From positions 62,001 through 126,000 of the forward strand of contig CALYLW010000338.1 of NCBI GenBank assembly GCA_944989445.1: a DNA stretch of 64,000 bases, written 5' to 3'. This document shows, piece after piece, positions 10,401 to 22,465 of this stretch. A program made the position numbers and the translations under genes. Positions within the stretch are counted from its first letter, which is position 1; each line of letters starts with the position of its first letter. Origin of the DNA: Ampullaceana balthica (Eukaryota; Mollusca; Gastropoda; Lymnaeidae). Under the pieces are notes generated by a model, which did no database searches, was not told where the DNA came from, and saw nothing but the letters and a program-made list of their open reading frames with translations.

Positions 10401-12300
10401 TTTATATAAGAAAAAACGACATTAAGGGCCTCCAGGCCAAAATGGTTCAAAATGAAAAACCGAAAAGGCCTTTTGATTTATATCTGGTTCAAGATGGATA
10501 TATTTGCTTTTCAATACTTGCCAAGTAGCCAGTAGCCGCTTCTTTAAATATATTTTAAATAACTAATTTTAAAAATTGACATTTTTGGCCCTAGGTCCTT
10601 AATATGTTTTATATTAAAAAAATTTTGTCAGAAATTTGTGTGGTAACGTAATCAAACATTTTCTAAAGGTTCATGTTCATTGGATGAATCAACTAATATT
10701 TAACAGCTTAAATACAAACACGTTTCTTTAAGGGTCCCATGGTGGTAATTGGTGTAAGATGTAAATTATAAAACACTTGTTAATTTCAATCTAGATCATT
10801 AAGGATTTACTTTTTTGACAAAATTTGTAAAGGTCGTGTAATATAAAATTGGTAATAAAATGACTAAGGGCCCCAGGGCAAGATTTTAAGTTGAAAAGAC
10901 CGGAACATTTAGAACTGGTTGATTATGGAGATATGTGTTAAATTTTTAAAGATTTTTTTAATGTTACGGGGAATTAAACTTTAACAGTTTTCAAAAAATA
11001 AAAGATTTTTGGCCTCCGGTCTCGATTGAGTGGGCATTAGGATTTAGAAATTTAATAGGAGTCATCAAATGTTTATGTACCACAATTACACAAGATCCGT
11101 ACATTTGCCAAATAGCCACAGTTTAAAATACATTTTATATACCTCATGATAAGAAAATTAGAATTTAGGCCCCAGACCACTAATAAGGGTGTTTTTTTTT
11201 AAAAGTGTATCCCTGAAACATTTTTGGGAATCTACTCAAAAATCACCTAAAGTTTTAAGGCGATTGCATGAATAAAATATGGGGGAAAATTGGATAAAGG
11301 GCTCCCGGATCAAATTGGTGTAAGGTGGAAAGTTCAAAACACCCACTGATTTCAAATTGGATCATGATGGTATATTTGACAAATCGTGTAAAAATCGAAT
11401 GGGGATTAAATAAGTAAATACATAATTCCCGTTGTCTGTATGTATGGATGTAATAGTAATGCTGTTAGGTGGCGCTGCGATCGATTTTGTATAAAAATAT
11501 ATTATATGACGTCATTGTTTTAGCTTATATTTTAATTTTTGAAAAGGGAACGATTTAAAAATATGATTTGAGGATTTATAATTATTATGAAATATACTTT
11601 GTGTACATTTCAGCAATTTTAATATTTCGTTTTTAACAAACACGGATAAGTTACTTATGTTAATTATGTATATTAATTCCCGTTGTCTGTATGGATGTAA
11701 TTGCTGTTAGGTGGCGCTGCTATCGATTTTGTTTTTATATCTCTTTTCTACATCTTTTCTCTTTTTCTATCACATCTTGATTTCAAATTTTAAAAAACCG
11801 TTACGGTTGAAAGTATGATTTGCTTGAATAATTTAATGTAAACAAATATTAATTTTTACAGCAGTAATTCTATATTGAACTCAAACAAAAAAAGACTCCG
11901 TCATTTTTGACGAGTTATCTCTAGTAAGTAAACATTTACGAAAAAAAAATGTTTATGCCGACTGTCCTATCATGAGTTTTTAGCTAAACAGTATTTTAAT
12001 ATGGGTTATCAAGTTTTCATATACCAAGTTGGGTGAAGATACGATTTTTAAACAGCAGCAAAAGTTTTAAAAATGGTTTAAATAGTTTATATTAGGGGAA
12101 AAAAACTATAATCTTGGCGGGTCCCAGGCCCCCTATGAGTGTTATTTAAAAAAAAATTAATTCGCCATTTATCATGGTAAGAGTGTACTCAACAACTTTC
12201 CGAAGTTTCATGCTTTTACCTACACCGTAAGTTGGAATATTAGTGATGAGTCGGTGAGTAAGTGAGTGAGTCATGGCTTTTCCTATTATTAGTATAGATA
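10400..12300. repeat. Dispersed repeat with recurring gggcc-rich blocks
   Basis: Diverged blocks recur about every 200-300 bases: a gggcccc phrase, a ttaaaatat stretch, then a catgataa/gctcat stretch. The same block style appears at 31840-32835 and 46357-47786. The segment ends with gagtgagtcatggctttt..attattagtatagat, close to the end at 32790-32832. It is probably a non-autonomous Helitron-like or other dispersed element, interrupted by a second element near 11660-11924. Confidence 0.5.
11660..11924 (+). mobile_element. Short non-autonomous Helitron-like element, 3' end recognised
   Basis: The segment ends in a hairpin (CTCCGTCA..TTGACGAG) followed a few bases later by CTAG and then T. A hairpin just before CTAG/CTRR is the usual 3' terminus of Helitrons. 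A near-identical end lies at 33784-33814. Its first 70 bases (attcccgttgtctg.. ggtggcgctgc) also occur at 11425-11500. The 5' border is uncertain. Confidence 0.45.
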
Positions 12301-13329
12301 ACTTAGCTATTATAAGATATAGCGATTTTATTAAATATTACTTTTAATTCAGTCGTTATTGACTTTGTTAAAAATGAGTCTTAAAAAATCTAAAAACTTT
12401 TGAAATTTGACCATTAGTGAGAGGGTGGCTTAGAGGCCGTCCATAAATGACGTCACGCAACTAAAATAAAAAAAAGGCTCAGGGGGCAAAGATTTGTGAC
12501 TATGTATGAAAATGGCAAAAGTGTGAAGTCACATAAAAAAAACAACGTGCAACTTCAAATAAAGGTTCCTCTTAACTAATTCATTGATTGCAATTTATTT
12601 AATGGCTTCACACATGTTACGATTAGGCCTGTCAACAGGCATCCGTTGCCTTGCATTTACCCGGGTAGTAAAATTGCACCCGAGTATCCGTGAAAATGTT
12701 GCTGGAACGTCTATACTCTATACCTGTGAATCCCAAAGTGGGCGCTACCACTCTCTTGTGGGCGCTGAAGCGATCCAAGGGGGTGGTGAAAGCTACAGGT
12801 CCCTTTGGGGCTGTGAATAACTGTAAGGTGATGGTGAAAACATAAAAGAAAGAAGAAAAGATTTTGAAAAAATGATTCCGCGCATAATGCTTAATTTTTC
12901 TTTGAAAAACGTTTTGGAAGTTGTTTTGGTTCCCGCATACTCCCTCACTTGCGTTTACATACGTGCAATTGTGCACTTCCAGACTACACATAACAAGCCA
13001 TGATCTGATATTACCAAGAAAAATGAGTAATAATTAGGTGCAAATAATAAATAAGAATTGATGAAATGGCACAAGGTGTTGAATATTCATAGCGTGGCCA
13101 TTTAAAAACATTTCTCTTTTCTATTCGTCATGAAATGAAGCTTTACTTTTAGCATATGTGCGGTTCACAATGGAACAAATAAATTTGCCAGGAATTATTA
13201 TTTGCTAAATGATTGCAAACTGATTCCAAAAAAGAATCAATATTTCATGCATTGGATTAGAAAAAGCATACCTCAAAAATCTGTTATTTCTGCTTTGTAA
13301 CAATACTTCTGTACAAAAGAAATTTTGAA

Positions 13330-13620
13330 CGAGGGGAACTTCAGCCAGTTCACAAATTTATCAGGAGCAGGAACAAAATGATGAAAACATACTTTCTTAT
13401 TGTCAGCACATTTAGATTTTTATCAACGATTTGATGATATTTGGAAAATGAAAATGAAAATGCATTTTGGATCATTTTTGAAGTGAAAACACAGAAAACA
13501 TCCGAAGTTACAAGAAGAACTGATGGAAGTAACTACAAATGATGAATTAAATTTAAATATTCAAAAGCGGCTACGAAAAATTCTGGATGAAAATGGAGAT
13601 CCCTACAGCTTAACCTGAAA
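13330..13620 (+). pseudogene. Decayed hAT transposase fragment
   Basis: The plus strand reads, with stops and shifts, FSQFTNLSGAG, then LLSAHLDFYQRFDDI, then LQEELMEVTTNDELNLNIQ. This order resembles the region before the dimerisation domain of SCAND3/ZBED-type hAT transposases. It lies inside the hAT borders at 12724-16840. The motif match is by eye and the rest of the protein is gone. Confidence 0.45.
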
Positions 13621-14057
13621 TATGGGCTGTAATTTAAAAGTTCTTGATTACATGTCCTTCATCATAATTAGTGAAAAGCGGCTTCAGTGCGGTAACCAAT
13701 TTATTAAAAAACAACAACAAAAGAAAAAGGAAATAAAAAAATAGAAATAAGCCTAATACAAATAGAACTTTTCCTTCGGGTTATAATCTTCTTGTAGGTC
13801 AACAAGTTTACATTTATATCCTCTGAATCAGCTTCCGCATAAAGTGGCAAACTGTGGATATTAAATAGTGTTCGCAGATTGTTGAAGTCTTGAATTGCCT
13901 TTAAAGTTCCTTGCAAGATTCCAAGGCCTCCAAATGAACCTTGCACTAATCGACCATTTAACCTGAAATGTTTTTCTTTTGGAGCAAAGGGAAATGGCAA
14001 AAACTGTTTTCACCTGCTTTCCTAGAGAATAAGGAGTGTTTTGCCTGAAATGATTTT

Positions 14058-16725
14058 ATGTATGTCATGTGCAAACAAGCTATTGTCCGAAAGGTTGACA
14101 TTCAACTTTTCCATAATATGGGGAACGACCACAAATCCTGGCCCACGTGCCTTGGATTCTTTGGAAGAGGAAAGATACATGAGAATGGACAGAGGCTTCT
14201 GGAACTGTGCTGCTCAAGAGGGTTGTGTGTGACCAATACTTACTTCAAGTGCAAGGATATACACCAAGTATCTTGGAGACACCCTCGATCGCACCAGTGG
14301 TACCAGCTGGACCTCATCATCACCAGACGTGCACAAATAGGTATCGTCCTACTCACCCGCAGCCATCACAGTGCCGACTGCGACACGGATCACTCCCTTG
14401 TGGCTAACAAGGTACGAATAATAAGGAAAAAATCCTACCACATCAAGAAAAAGGGATGTCCTCGCATCAACACCTTCTGCATAAAACACCCTGTGAAAAC
14501 GCAGCTGTTCACTGACAAAGGGAAGGAATGTTTCTCTAAGATGTCCCCCATATGTCACCATTGACTCCAAATGGACGCATCTCAGAGACACGATCTATAC
14601 ATCAGCATTAAATGCCTTTGACAAAAAATCTCACAAAAACACAGACTGGTTTGATGAACATTGGGACTAGATGAAACCTGTCACTGAAGCCAAAAGGAAA
14701 GCTCTATGGCCTACAAGGAAAAGTTTACACCCGTCAGGCTGCATGTCTTAAAAACAGCCAAGTCACATGCCCAAAAAATTGCACGTCAATGTGCCAATAC
14801 CTACTGGCTTAACCTCGGCTCCAGCATACAATCAGCTGCAGACATGGGCAAATACCAAAGCCATGTACGAAAATATCAAAACAGCAACTGGTCATTTGAC
14901 GTCCAAAGTTGACCCCCTCAAGTTCAAAAGTGGAGAAATTATCCTAGACCAGGCAGCGCAGCTAAACGGTGGGTTGAGCATTATCTGGAACTGTATTCAA
15001 CAGTTACCACATTCTCAAGCACCGATATAGATGACATCCCCGAAATGCCAATCATTGAAGAACTTGATGTCATGCCCACACAGGAAGAGCTGAGCAAAGC
15101 AATTGACAGCCTAGCTTGTGGAAAAGCCCTGGAAAAGATGGCATACCACCAATAGCTCTAAAGAGTGGCAAAACAGCTTTACTCCAACCATTGCACGAGC
15201 TTCTGTCCCTCTGCTGGGAACAAGGCTACATCCCCCAAGACCTAAAGGATGCAAATATAGTGACATTATATAAAACAAGGGTGATAGAAGTGACTGCAAT
15301 AACTATCGCGCCATCTCACTCCTTAGTATTGTAGGAAAGGCCTTTGCCCGTGTCATACGTTCACAGAGTCTAGCATCCCGTGTCTATCCAGCATCTCAGT
15401 GCGGTTTCCGGGCTGGTCGGTTAACCATACACATGGTGTTCTCCATACGGCAGCTCCAGGAAAAATGCAGAGAGCATTGACTTTGTCGACCTTACAAAAG
15501 TCTTTGATTTCGTCAGTCGCAACTGGCTATTTCAAATCCTGCAAAAAAAAATCGGCTGTCCTCTACACCTACCCTACATCATCAGACAGTTCCATGAAAA
15601 TATGCAGGGCACTTTGCAGGTCGATTGAGCTACGTCAGATGCCTTTCCAGTCAGCAGCGGAGTTAAACAAGGTTGTGTACTCGTACCACACTGTTCGCAA
15701 TATTTTTCTCTGTATTTCTTCGATACGCATTCAAGGATAGTACTGATGGAATCTTTAACACTCCGAGCCAAGACCAAAACGACAGATGTCCTAATTCGTG
15801 AGCTACTCTTTGCGGATGATGCGGCACAAACAGCACACACAAACTGGTTTGCAACAACTCGTGTCAAGCTTTTCCAGTGCCTGCAAAGAATTTGGTCTGC
15901 AAATCAGCTTGAAGAAGACAAACATCATGGCCCAAGATACATGACCTCCTCCTACCATCAATATCGACAATGAAAACTTTGAGGTTGTGGACAGCTTCAC
16001 CAACTTGGGGTTCAAGGTCTCCAATACACTGTTCATTGAAGAGGAAAATAAACAGTAGGATTTGCAAGGCAGCTGCCACAATTGTGAAAACCAAAGTGTG
16101 TGTCTATCAAACCTGCGTTATCAGTGCACTGCTATACGGCAGCGAGACATTGACCACTTATACATCTCAAGAGCGCAAGCTTAATATCTTCCACTTGAAA
16201 TGCCTGCGTCGCATCCTTGGCATTAAATGGCAAGACAAAGTGCCAAATAGTGAGGTCCTAATGCGTGCCAATACCCAAAGCATGTTCTCGATCCTTAGTG
16301 AAAGACGCCTGAGATGGCTATACATGTAAAAAGAATGATCCCCGGTCTCATCCCCAAGGATATTTAATATGGAGAAATGGCATCTGTAAAGAGGTAGACA
16401 GGTCGCCCACGTCTGCAATTTAAAGATGTCTGCCAAAAATACACGAAAGCAGCCAGAATACGCACAAGCGACTGGGAGTGTAAAGCAGAAGACAGATCTA
16501 TGTGACGCACAGTTGTCAAAGAGGGTGTCATAGTAGCCGAGGAGCGAAGTATGGAGGAGGCTATAGACAGAAGAGCTAGGAGAAAGACCAAACATATGGA
16601 AGCACAGAAATCGTGTGTAAAAGCTGTGGTAAGGACTGTCACTCAAGGATAGGACTGCACAGCCACTCGAGGAAATGCAACCCAACTCAACGGTGATTGC
16701 ACCATCGTCTCGCGAGATAGAAGGA
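14058..16725 (+). mobile_element. LINE-B copy: endonuclease, RT and C-terminal Cys/His finger, decayed
   Basis: The endonuclease remains at 14110-14430, with SWRHPRSHQWYQLDLI and then SADCDTDHSLV, the catalytic SDH-type end. The RT covers about 15060-15840: GKDGIPPIALKSGK, then QGYIPQDLKDANIVTLYK, then CGFRAG, and LLFADDA at 15803-15823, the catalytic F-A-D-D motif. The C-terminal part reads LLYGSETLTT, CLRRILGIKWQDKVPNSEV and SILSERRLRWL up to 16325. Near 16610-16680 is a Cys/His finger (CGKDCHSRIGLHSHS). Several frameshifts and stops make it inactive. The same family appears, reversed, at 20255-21105 and 50514-50600. Confidence 0.85.
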
Positions 16726-16840
16726 TGCCGATTAATGGAAAATATGAAGTCTGACTTAAAAATATTCGGGGGTGGGGGGAACTGAGTAATATTTTTTTCT
16801 GGAAAGGGAGTGATAGGCAAAAACTTTTTGGGAACCATTG

Positions 16841-17461
16841 TTCTATACTCCATGACTACTGTGGCCAAATTGCGACTCTTATGTGTTCAAATTAAGGCGC
16901 CTGAAAATTTATCAAATAAATTTTTTGTGTTTGAAATATTCCCTGTGAAATACTTTTAACACGAAAATGCTTGAAAAGTATCTATCAAAAAAAAATTAAA
17001 TATAGATCTGAAAAACTACAAGGTATTTTCATACAACTTTTTCCTCAGAACAAGAAACAAAAATCATAAAACCCAAAAAAGATTTTGATTCTTTGAATGA
17101 ATTTCAGGAGGTTAACGAGACTTTGAAATACGCCGACATTATTTAGTTACCACTTGAGACGAGCCAATGTTTTTTGTTTTTTTTTCAATCTGACCCCACC
17201 CCCAACCTCTCATTCGTTCCTCCACTCTCGACCCCTCAGCCGCGCACCGAATACCCCGCAAAATTTTCATCCGCCAAAAATCCGCCGGAAAATATATGGC
17301 GCGACGCATTAGCCGCCGTATTTGGTCCGCCTTAAATTCGCCGAAAAATGAACGAGCCGCCGTAAAGTAATGTTTTTGTTTTCGTTAGATTCATTGCGTT
17401 CCGTTTTAAGATCGATTGCATTTTTAGAATAACCGTCGCCGAAAGTGTGACAAAAATGAGT
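16841..17461. other. Intron 3 sequence with a GC-rich CCGCC patch
   Basis: This is mostly AT-rich with no gene. Between about 17235 and 17365 there is a patch of repeated ccgcc/gccg trimers in an otherwise AT-rich setting, which suggests a transposon end or a degenerate short repeat. Confidence 0.35.
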
Positions 17462-17918
17462 TTTTAGTTATTATTGCGCTAATTTGTAAGGCTTTTTAAT
17501 TTATAAGGCTTTTTCGCCATTGACGCTACATAATCGGAGTAGGATACATCATTTTTGTTTATCTAGCACCCTGCAAGCCAGATTTTTTATTACCTGGAAC
17601 GACCCATGCTAAAATAAATTTACTGACTGAAGATGTTTTGTTTTTTTAATTTTCATTTCATATATTTTAAGATTCTTATAAGATCAATAAATATTATAAT
17701 GAAATTTTCATTTTTTATTTCCTTATTAGATGTTTTATTCTTTTTTGTTTGTAAGTGAGAAAATTTCATGTTGCCTCTTGCTGTGACAACCCAGCAAGTA
17801 GGGTGCTAGATAAACAAAATGGATGTATCCTACTCTACTCTGATTATTTAGCGTCAAAGGCCTAAAACAGCCTTATAAATTAAAAAGCCTTACAAATTAG
17901 CGCTATAATAGCTAAAAT
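17462..17918. mobile_element. MITE-like element with about 110-bp terminal inverted repeats
   Basis: Left arm 17462-17572 and right arm 17800-17918 are inverted copies. Both carry gcgctaatttgtaaggc, gcctta/taaggct stretches, gacgct, ggatac and tctagcaccct. The 227-bp centre is AT-rich without a frame. Long inverted repeats around a non-coding core fit a MITE or foldback element. The superfamily is not evident. Confidence 0.78.
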
Positions 17919-17949
17919 ATAACATATATAAATTCATTTAATAAATTAA

Positions 17950-19794
17950 AAACGAAAGTTATCACGAGAAAATTAAAATTCGCAGTGAAATAATGTACGT
18001 GCTAAGACTGCAAGATTACCTTTTTTACGTTACACCATTTCTAATGTAACAATTCTTTATGACTATATGATGATTTTAGGTGAACTCAAATGTCAGCAAA
18101 TATCATCTAAACCGGGCAGTACTTTATTACAAACTTTATTTTAAGCGCCCGCCTTTAAATTAACTTTCATTGACTAAAAAGGGTGCGCAAATTTTATTGC
18201 AAGGTTTTTAAATAAAACTGAGTTAGTTTCTTTAAATTCTTTTGGAAACTTCATTACATTTACAACATTTATAGTTTACTTTGTTAGCTCTTTAGTATAA
18301 GAAGCTATTTCTTTTTGGAGAGACGATGGGAGCGTAGTTCCTTAACTATAGCTGCTGTTACAAATATTTCATTACTTGGAATAGTTTAACGATGTGGGGT
18401 CATACATAAAATAAGTTTTTTTACGTGACGGCAGTTGTCAAATTTTAAAAAACTGGCAGTTAACTTTATTTATTACCCTTAAAATTGTAAGTGTGTTTCA
18501 TGAGAAAAGCAATTCTCTAAGTGAAATCAACTCATTAGTAATGAACATTAGAAGTTGAATGTTCTTTTTCCTTATAATATTTTTAAAAATTTCTTATATA
18601 TAGGGTCTATACATAACATTATAAAATATATCCACTCTAAAAATGTGTTTAAAGTGTATAAAGAATGAAATACTTTCTTAATATTTTTTTTTAATTTCTC
18701 TTGATTAACTTCATTTAGTGCCCCTTTCCTATACTAATAAAAGCCTAAGCCACCTCTCACTAATGGTCCAACTTCCCATTTGAATAAAAGTCTTTAAATT
18801 TTCAGACTCATACTAAAAAAAATTAAGCACGACTGAACTCTGAACTAAAAGTAATATTGAGTAAAAATTGCCTTTTCTTATATCAGCTAAATTATGACAG
18901 TATAATATTTGACTACTGGATCAAAGGATATATCTATACTAAACTTAAGTTGACATGAACCTGATAACTAATTTGGATTTTTACCTCAATGGGAATTGAA
19001 TATGTCCACTCCTTTCTTTCCAGGATACCAAAATATTATTTTTTCAAAAAAATTTATATCTTCGTTTCACATATGTTTTTAAGCGAATGGATCAATATTA
19101 AATATACTTGGCAAATAAATTATCTAATTTCCTGAAGAAAAAAAAGGAAAAAAAAAGGGAGCCTGGAAATAGAAAAAGTGGGCTTAATGATATAATTTAC
19201 AAAATATAATGTCTTTTCTGAAAACGAAAATCAACAAAGAATTGAATCCCTTTGTGAAACAGCAACGTATACGATGTTGGAATCCATTGCTAAAAGGGTA
19301 AGTTTTGACAAAAGGGACAAAAGTGAAAAAATTATAAAAATAGGTTTTATGTATTTTAATTTGTTTTTTATTGATTTATTTTACCTTCTTCCTTTAAGTT
19401 CTATCAGCATATTAAATCTACATGAGTTTCATTCCGAATGTAATCTCTTGATACGTTGAATTTATAGCAATGAGAAATGTTTGTTTGCAGGTTTATGAAT
19501 TAAATTAATGCCTTTTTCCAATCGTTTATTACGTTTCAAAGATCCATTTTTTATTGGGTAAAATTGTCTCAGAATTAGAGAATTACATTTTTCATAATTA
19601 TATTTCTGACCAACGTTTGAAAGTTGCATTCCACGAGTAAGCTCAACATTTAGTTATATTATAACAAGAAGGCCGAACTTAAATCGTCGCATACACATAT
19701 ATACTTAACATATAGTTATTTGCTTTTTTTCAACTACGTAATCAACCTTATAGGGCGGTACACTCCCGCTGCATTAGCGCGGGTACATTTCTAG
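17950..19794 (+). mobile_element. Truncated Helitron-like element
   Basis: Blocks here match, in order, the elements at 34475-43821 and 43836-46336: an actttatt..gcgc block near 18115-18200, a gacggcag block near 18420, and a segment around 18900-19110 with cactcctttctttccagg..accaaaa and ttggcaaataaa. The right end is a hairpin (CTCCCGCTGC..GCGGG-like) followed by TACATTTCTAG and then T, a Helitron-type terminus. No Rep/helicase coding is visible. Confidence 0.5.
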
Positions 19795-19859
19795 TTCACT
19801 ATAATATCAAAAAAAAATTATTCAAATATAATTGAAAGATAAATATTAAGGAGATATGG

Positions 19860-19990
19860 AAATATATATATATAATTTATATATAAAACTGAAACAATTA
19901 CGGTTTAATTGGATCACAGGAATAGTATTAATGTATGTATTTTTATATATGTGTGTATGTATGTGTGTGTGTGAGTGTGTGTATTAATAA
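19860..19990. repeat. AT and GT simple repeats
   Basis: An (AT)n run near 19863-19890 and a (TGTG/TATG)n run near 19945-19985. Confidence 0.7.
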
Positions 19991-20124
19991 TTAAACCTAT
20001 TTACAAATATTTACGAATATTTGACTTGATCAATAGCTTTCAACATAAAATTCATACACTAATTAAAGATTTAGTTTTTTATTCAATGTCGAGTTATATA
20101 ACACAACATAATATAAAAATTGGC

Positions 20125-20250
20125 AATTATAATCAGAACAAGATAACACAATTTTACAAAAAGACGTACATGAATTGATAAAATTGGAAACTAACTGGGG
20201 TATGTCTTTTCACACAGAAAAGTGTCAACTGTTAAGAGAAACAAACAAAA
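20125..20250 (+). mobile_element. LINE-A fragment
   Basis: The plus strand matches the LINE-A segment just after the RT catalytic motif (KSEQDSK-type, then FHTEKCQLL), also seen at 640-760. It ends where a LINE-B piece begins. Confidence 0.65.
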
Positions 20251-20254
20251 TATA

Positions 20255-21105
20255 TATATCGGCATCCTTCCGTCTTGAGAGACGATGGTGCATCACCGTT
20301 GGGTTGGGTTGCATTTCCTCGTGTGGCTGAGCAGTCCTATCCTTGAGTGACAGTCTTTTCCAACGATTTTGCACACGAGTTCTGTGCTTCACAATGTTTT
20401 GTCCTTTCTCCTACATCTTCTGACTGTAGCCTCCTCGATCCTTCGCTCATCGGCTACTATGACGCCCTTTTTTCAACTGTGTGCCACGTAGATCTGTCTT
20501 TTGCTTTGCATTTTTAGTCACTTGAGTTTATTCAGGCTGCTTTCATGTCTCTCTGGCAGACATCTTTAAATCGGAGACGTGGTAGACCTGTCTTCCTCTT
20601 TCCCGATGCCAGTTCTCCATATAGGAGGTCCTTGGGGATACGACCCGGGCTCATTCTTTTTACATGTCCTAGCCATCTTAGGCATTTTTCACTAAGGATT
20701 GATAACATGCTTTGGATATTGGCACGTATCATGACCTCACTATTTGGGACTTTGTCTTGCCATTTAATGCCAAGCATGTGACGAAGGCACTTCAAGTGGA
20801 AGCTATTAAGCTTGCGCTCATGGGATGAATAAGTGGTCCAAGTCTCGCTTCAATAAAGCAGCGTACTGATGACGCAGATTTGATAGACACACAGCTTGGT
20901 TTTCTCCGTTAGCTTGATGTTTTACGAAACCCGCTTATATAGTTTAGCCATTGTGGCAGCTACTTTGCCAATTCTACTGTTAATTCGTCCTCAATGGACA
21001 GTGAGTTGGAAATCTTGGACCCCAAGTTGGTGAAGCTGTCCACAACCTCCAAGTTTTCATTGTCGATATTGATGGTAGGAGGAGAACATGTGCCTTGTGC
21101 AAAAC
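20255..21105 (-). mobile_element. LINE-B 3' fragment
   Basis: The minus strand 20795-20532 reads MLGIKWQDKVPNSEVMIRAN and then CLRWLGHVKRMSPGRIPKD, the same blocks as 16200-16330. Its 3' end near 20265-20340 matches the Cys/His finger and 3' end of the copy at 14058-16725. It is 5'-truncated and sits inside a LINE-A context. Confidence 0.8.
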
Positions 21106-21684
21106 AGACAAGAATAACACCATTAGTTCAATCATTATCTCTATCTTCTTATCTTATCTTATCTTATGAGTTACAGACGCTTCTTCTATACAGAAGATTA
21201 TTGTGTCCTACGCCTATCTATTGTTTGTGTTTAGTCCTTCATTTTCTTTAGAGATTTAAATGATAAAGTTTTAGTCTTCCTGATTTCTTCAGACAACCCA
21301 TCCACGCCCGAATCCCGGACGGGAGGAACGACACTTTGTATGTATTTGTTCTTGCATACGGAATAAGAAAGGAGTTTTTATGTTTATGTCTATCTGAGGG
21401 TTGTATTAAGATATCTTTGTGTTGTATTTCTAAATTAGAATTAATTGCTTTATGTATGATTACTACTTTGCTCTTGGTTCTTCTATCCTCTAGTGTTTCA
21501 AGGTTTAATGATTTAACTAATGGTGTTATTCTTGTCAGTTTTGAATATTCTCCAGTAATGAATCTGGCAGCGCTTTTTTGGATTTGTTCTAGTTTATCAA
21601 TGTTTTCTTTGGTGGATGTGTCCCGTACAGGTGATGCATATTCTAGTACAGGTCTCACCAAAGTGGGGTAGCATTTTAGTTTTA

Positions 21685-22241
21685 GATTAATTAATCGTTA
21701 ATTTCGATTAAAGCCAAAAATTAAAATTTAGGATGTCATAAGTAACACGTATAAAAACATTATTTTTGAAAATCTAAATAACACTGGAATGCCTCCTTTA
21801 TATGTCATAGTTTAACAAACTACGCAAAAAGACAAGTGTGTTGATATTATTTGGTTCAAGTGATGAGTGTTGACAATATAACCAGCCGAGCTGAACAATC
21901 ATTCACATGGAACTGAGGTAATGGGTAATAATGCACAAAACGGTCTTGGCAAGGAATGACATTTCATTTGGTTTGATAAGTAGGCGAAGTGTTAGAACCA
22001 TGGCAGGCAAACTTTATCAACATTTTTAACATTCCCGTCAGTCAATAGTTTAAAACCAAAATGTTCGTGTAATCATCAGGAAATTTATTATTTATTGGCC
22101 GCTATTTTTTTATTATTTTTTTTTACTTTTGACTTCCAATAATTTGTAAGTGATGGGTCGATTAATCGTTAAAAATAATTTAATCGTTAAAAGTTTTTTA
22201 ATGATTAATCGAGAAATTAATCATTAATTTCCGTAGCCCTA
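21685..22241 (-). mobile_element. hAT-type MITE inserted in LINE-A
   Basis: Relative to the LINE-A copy at 870-960, about 560 bases interrupt the region before the C-terminal block. The right edge is AGCCCTA (inverted TAGGGCT), followed inward by cggaaattaatgattaattt. The sequence is a reverse-orientation copy of the MITE at 57510-58308. Its other end is truncated near 21685, in a run of attaatcg repeats. Confidence 0.75.
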
Positions 22242-22465
22242 ATTTCTTTTTATAAAGCCTACGGTTTTGTTTGATTTTTTAATAACTTCTTTGATATGGG
22301 ATTCCATGATAGTTTCTCATTTATTATGACTCCTAAGTATTTTGCATCTTTCGTTTGCGTCAGTTCTTTTCCATGAATGAAATATTTTGAATTTATTTGT
22401 TTCTTTTTCTTGGTTACTCTTAACAGTTGACAATTTTCTGGGTGGAAAGATATACTCCTGTTACA

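Larger units (their letters stand above)
12724..16840. mobile_element. hAT element interrupted by a LINE-B copy
   Basis: The left end is CTGTGAATCCCAAAG and the right end reads TTGGGAACCATTG, forming imperfect inverted ends (CTGTGAATCCC against CAATGGTTCCC). The flanking 8-mers CTCTATAC (12716-12723) and TTCTATAC (16841-16848) differ by one base, as expected for an old hAT target duplication. Inside, near 13330-13620, is a decayed transposase. A LINE-B copy inserted at about 14058-16725 supplies most of the length. Confidence 0.7.

Noticed and set aside
12632..12991. 119-codon minus-strand frame with an apparent Cys-rich start
   Set aside because: Spans the hAT left border; no motif, low-complexity Phe run.
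16167..16868. 233-codon minus-strand frame
   Set aside because: Antisense to the LINE-B C-terminal region, which reads coherently on the plus strand.
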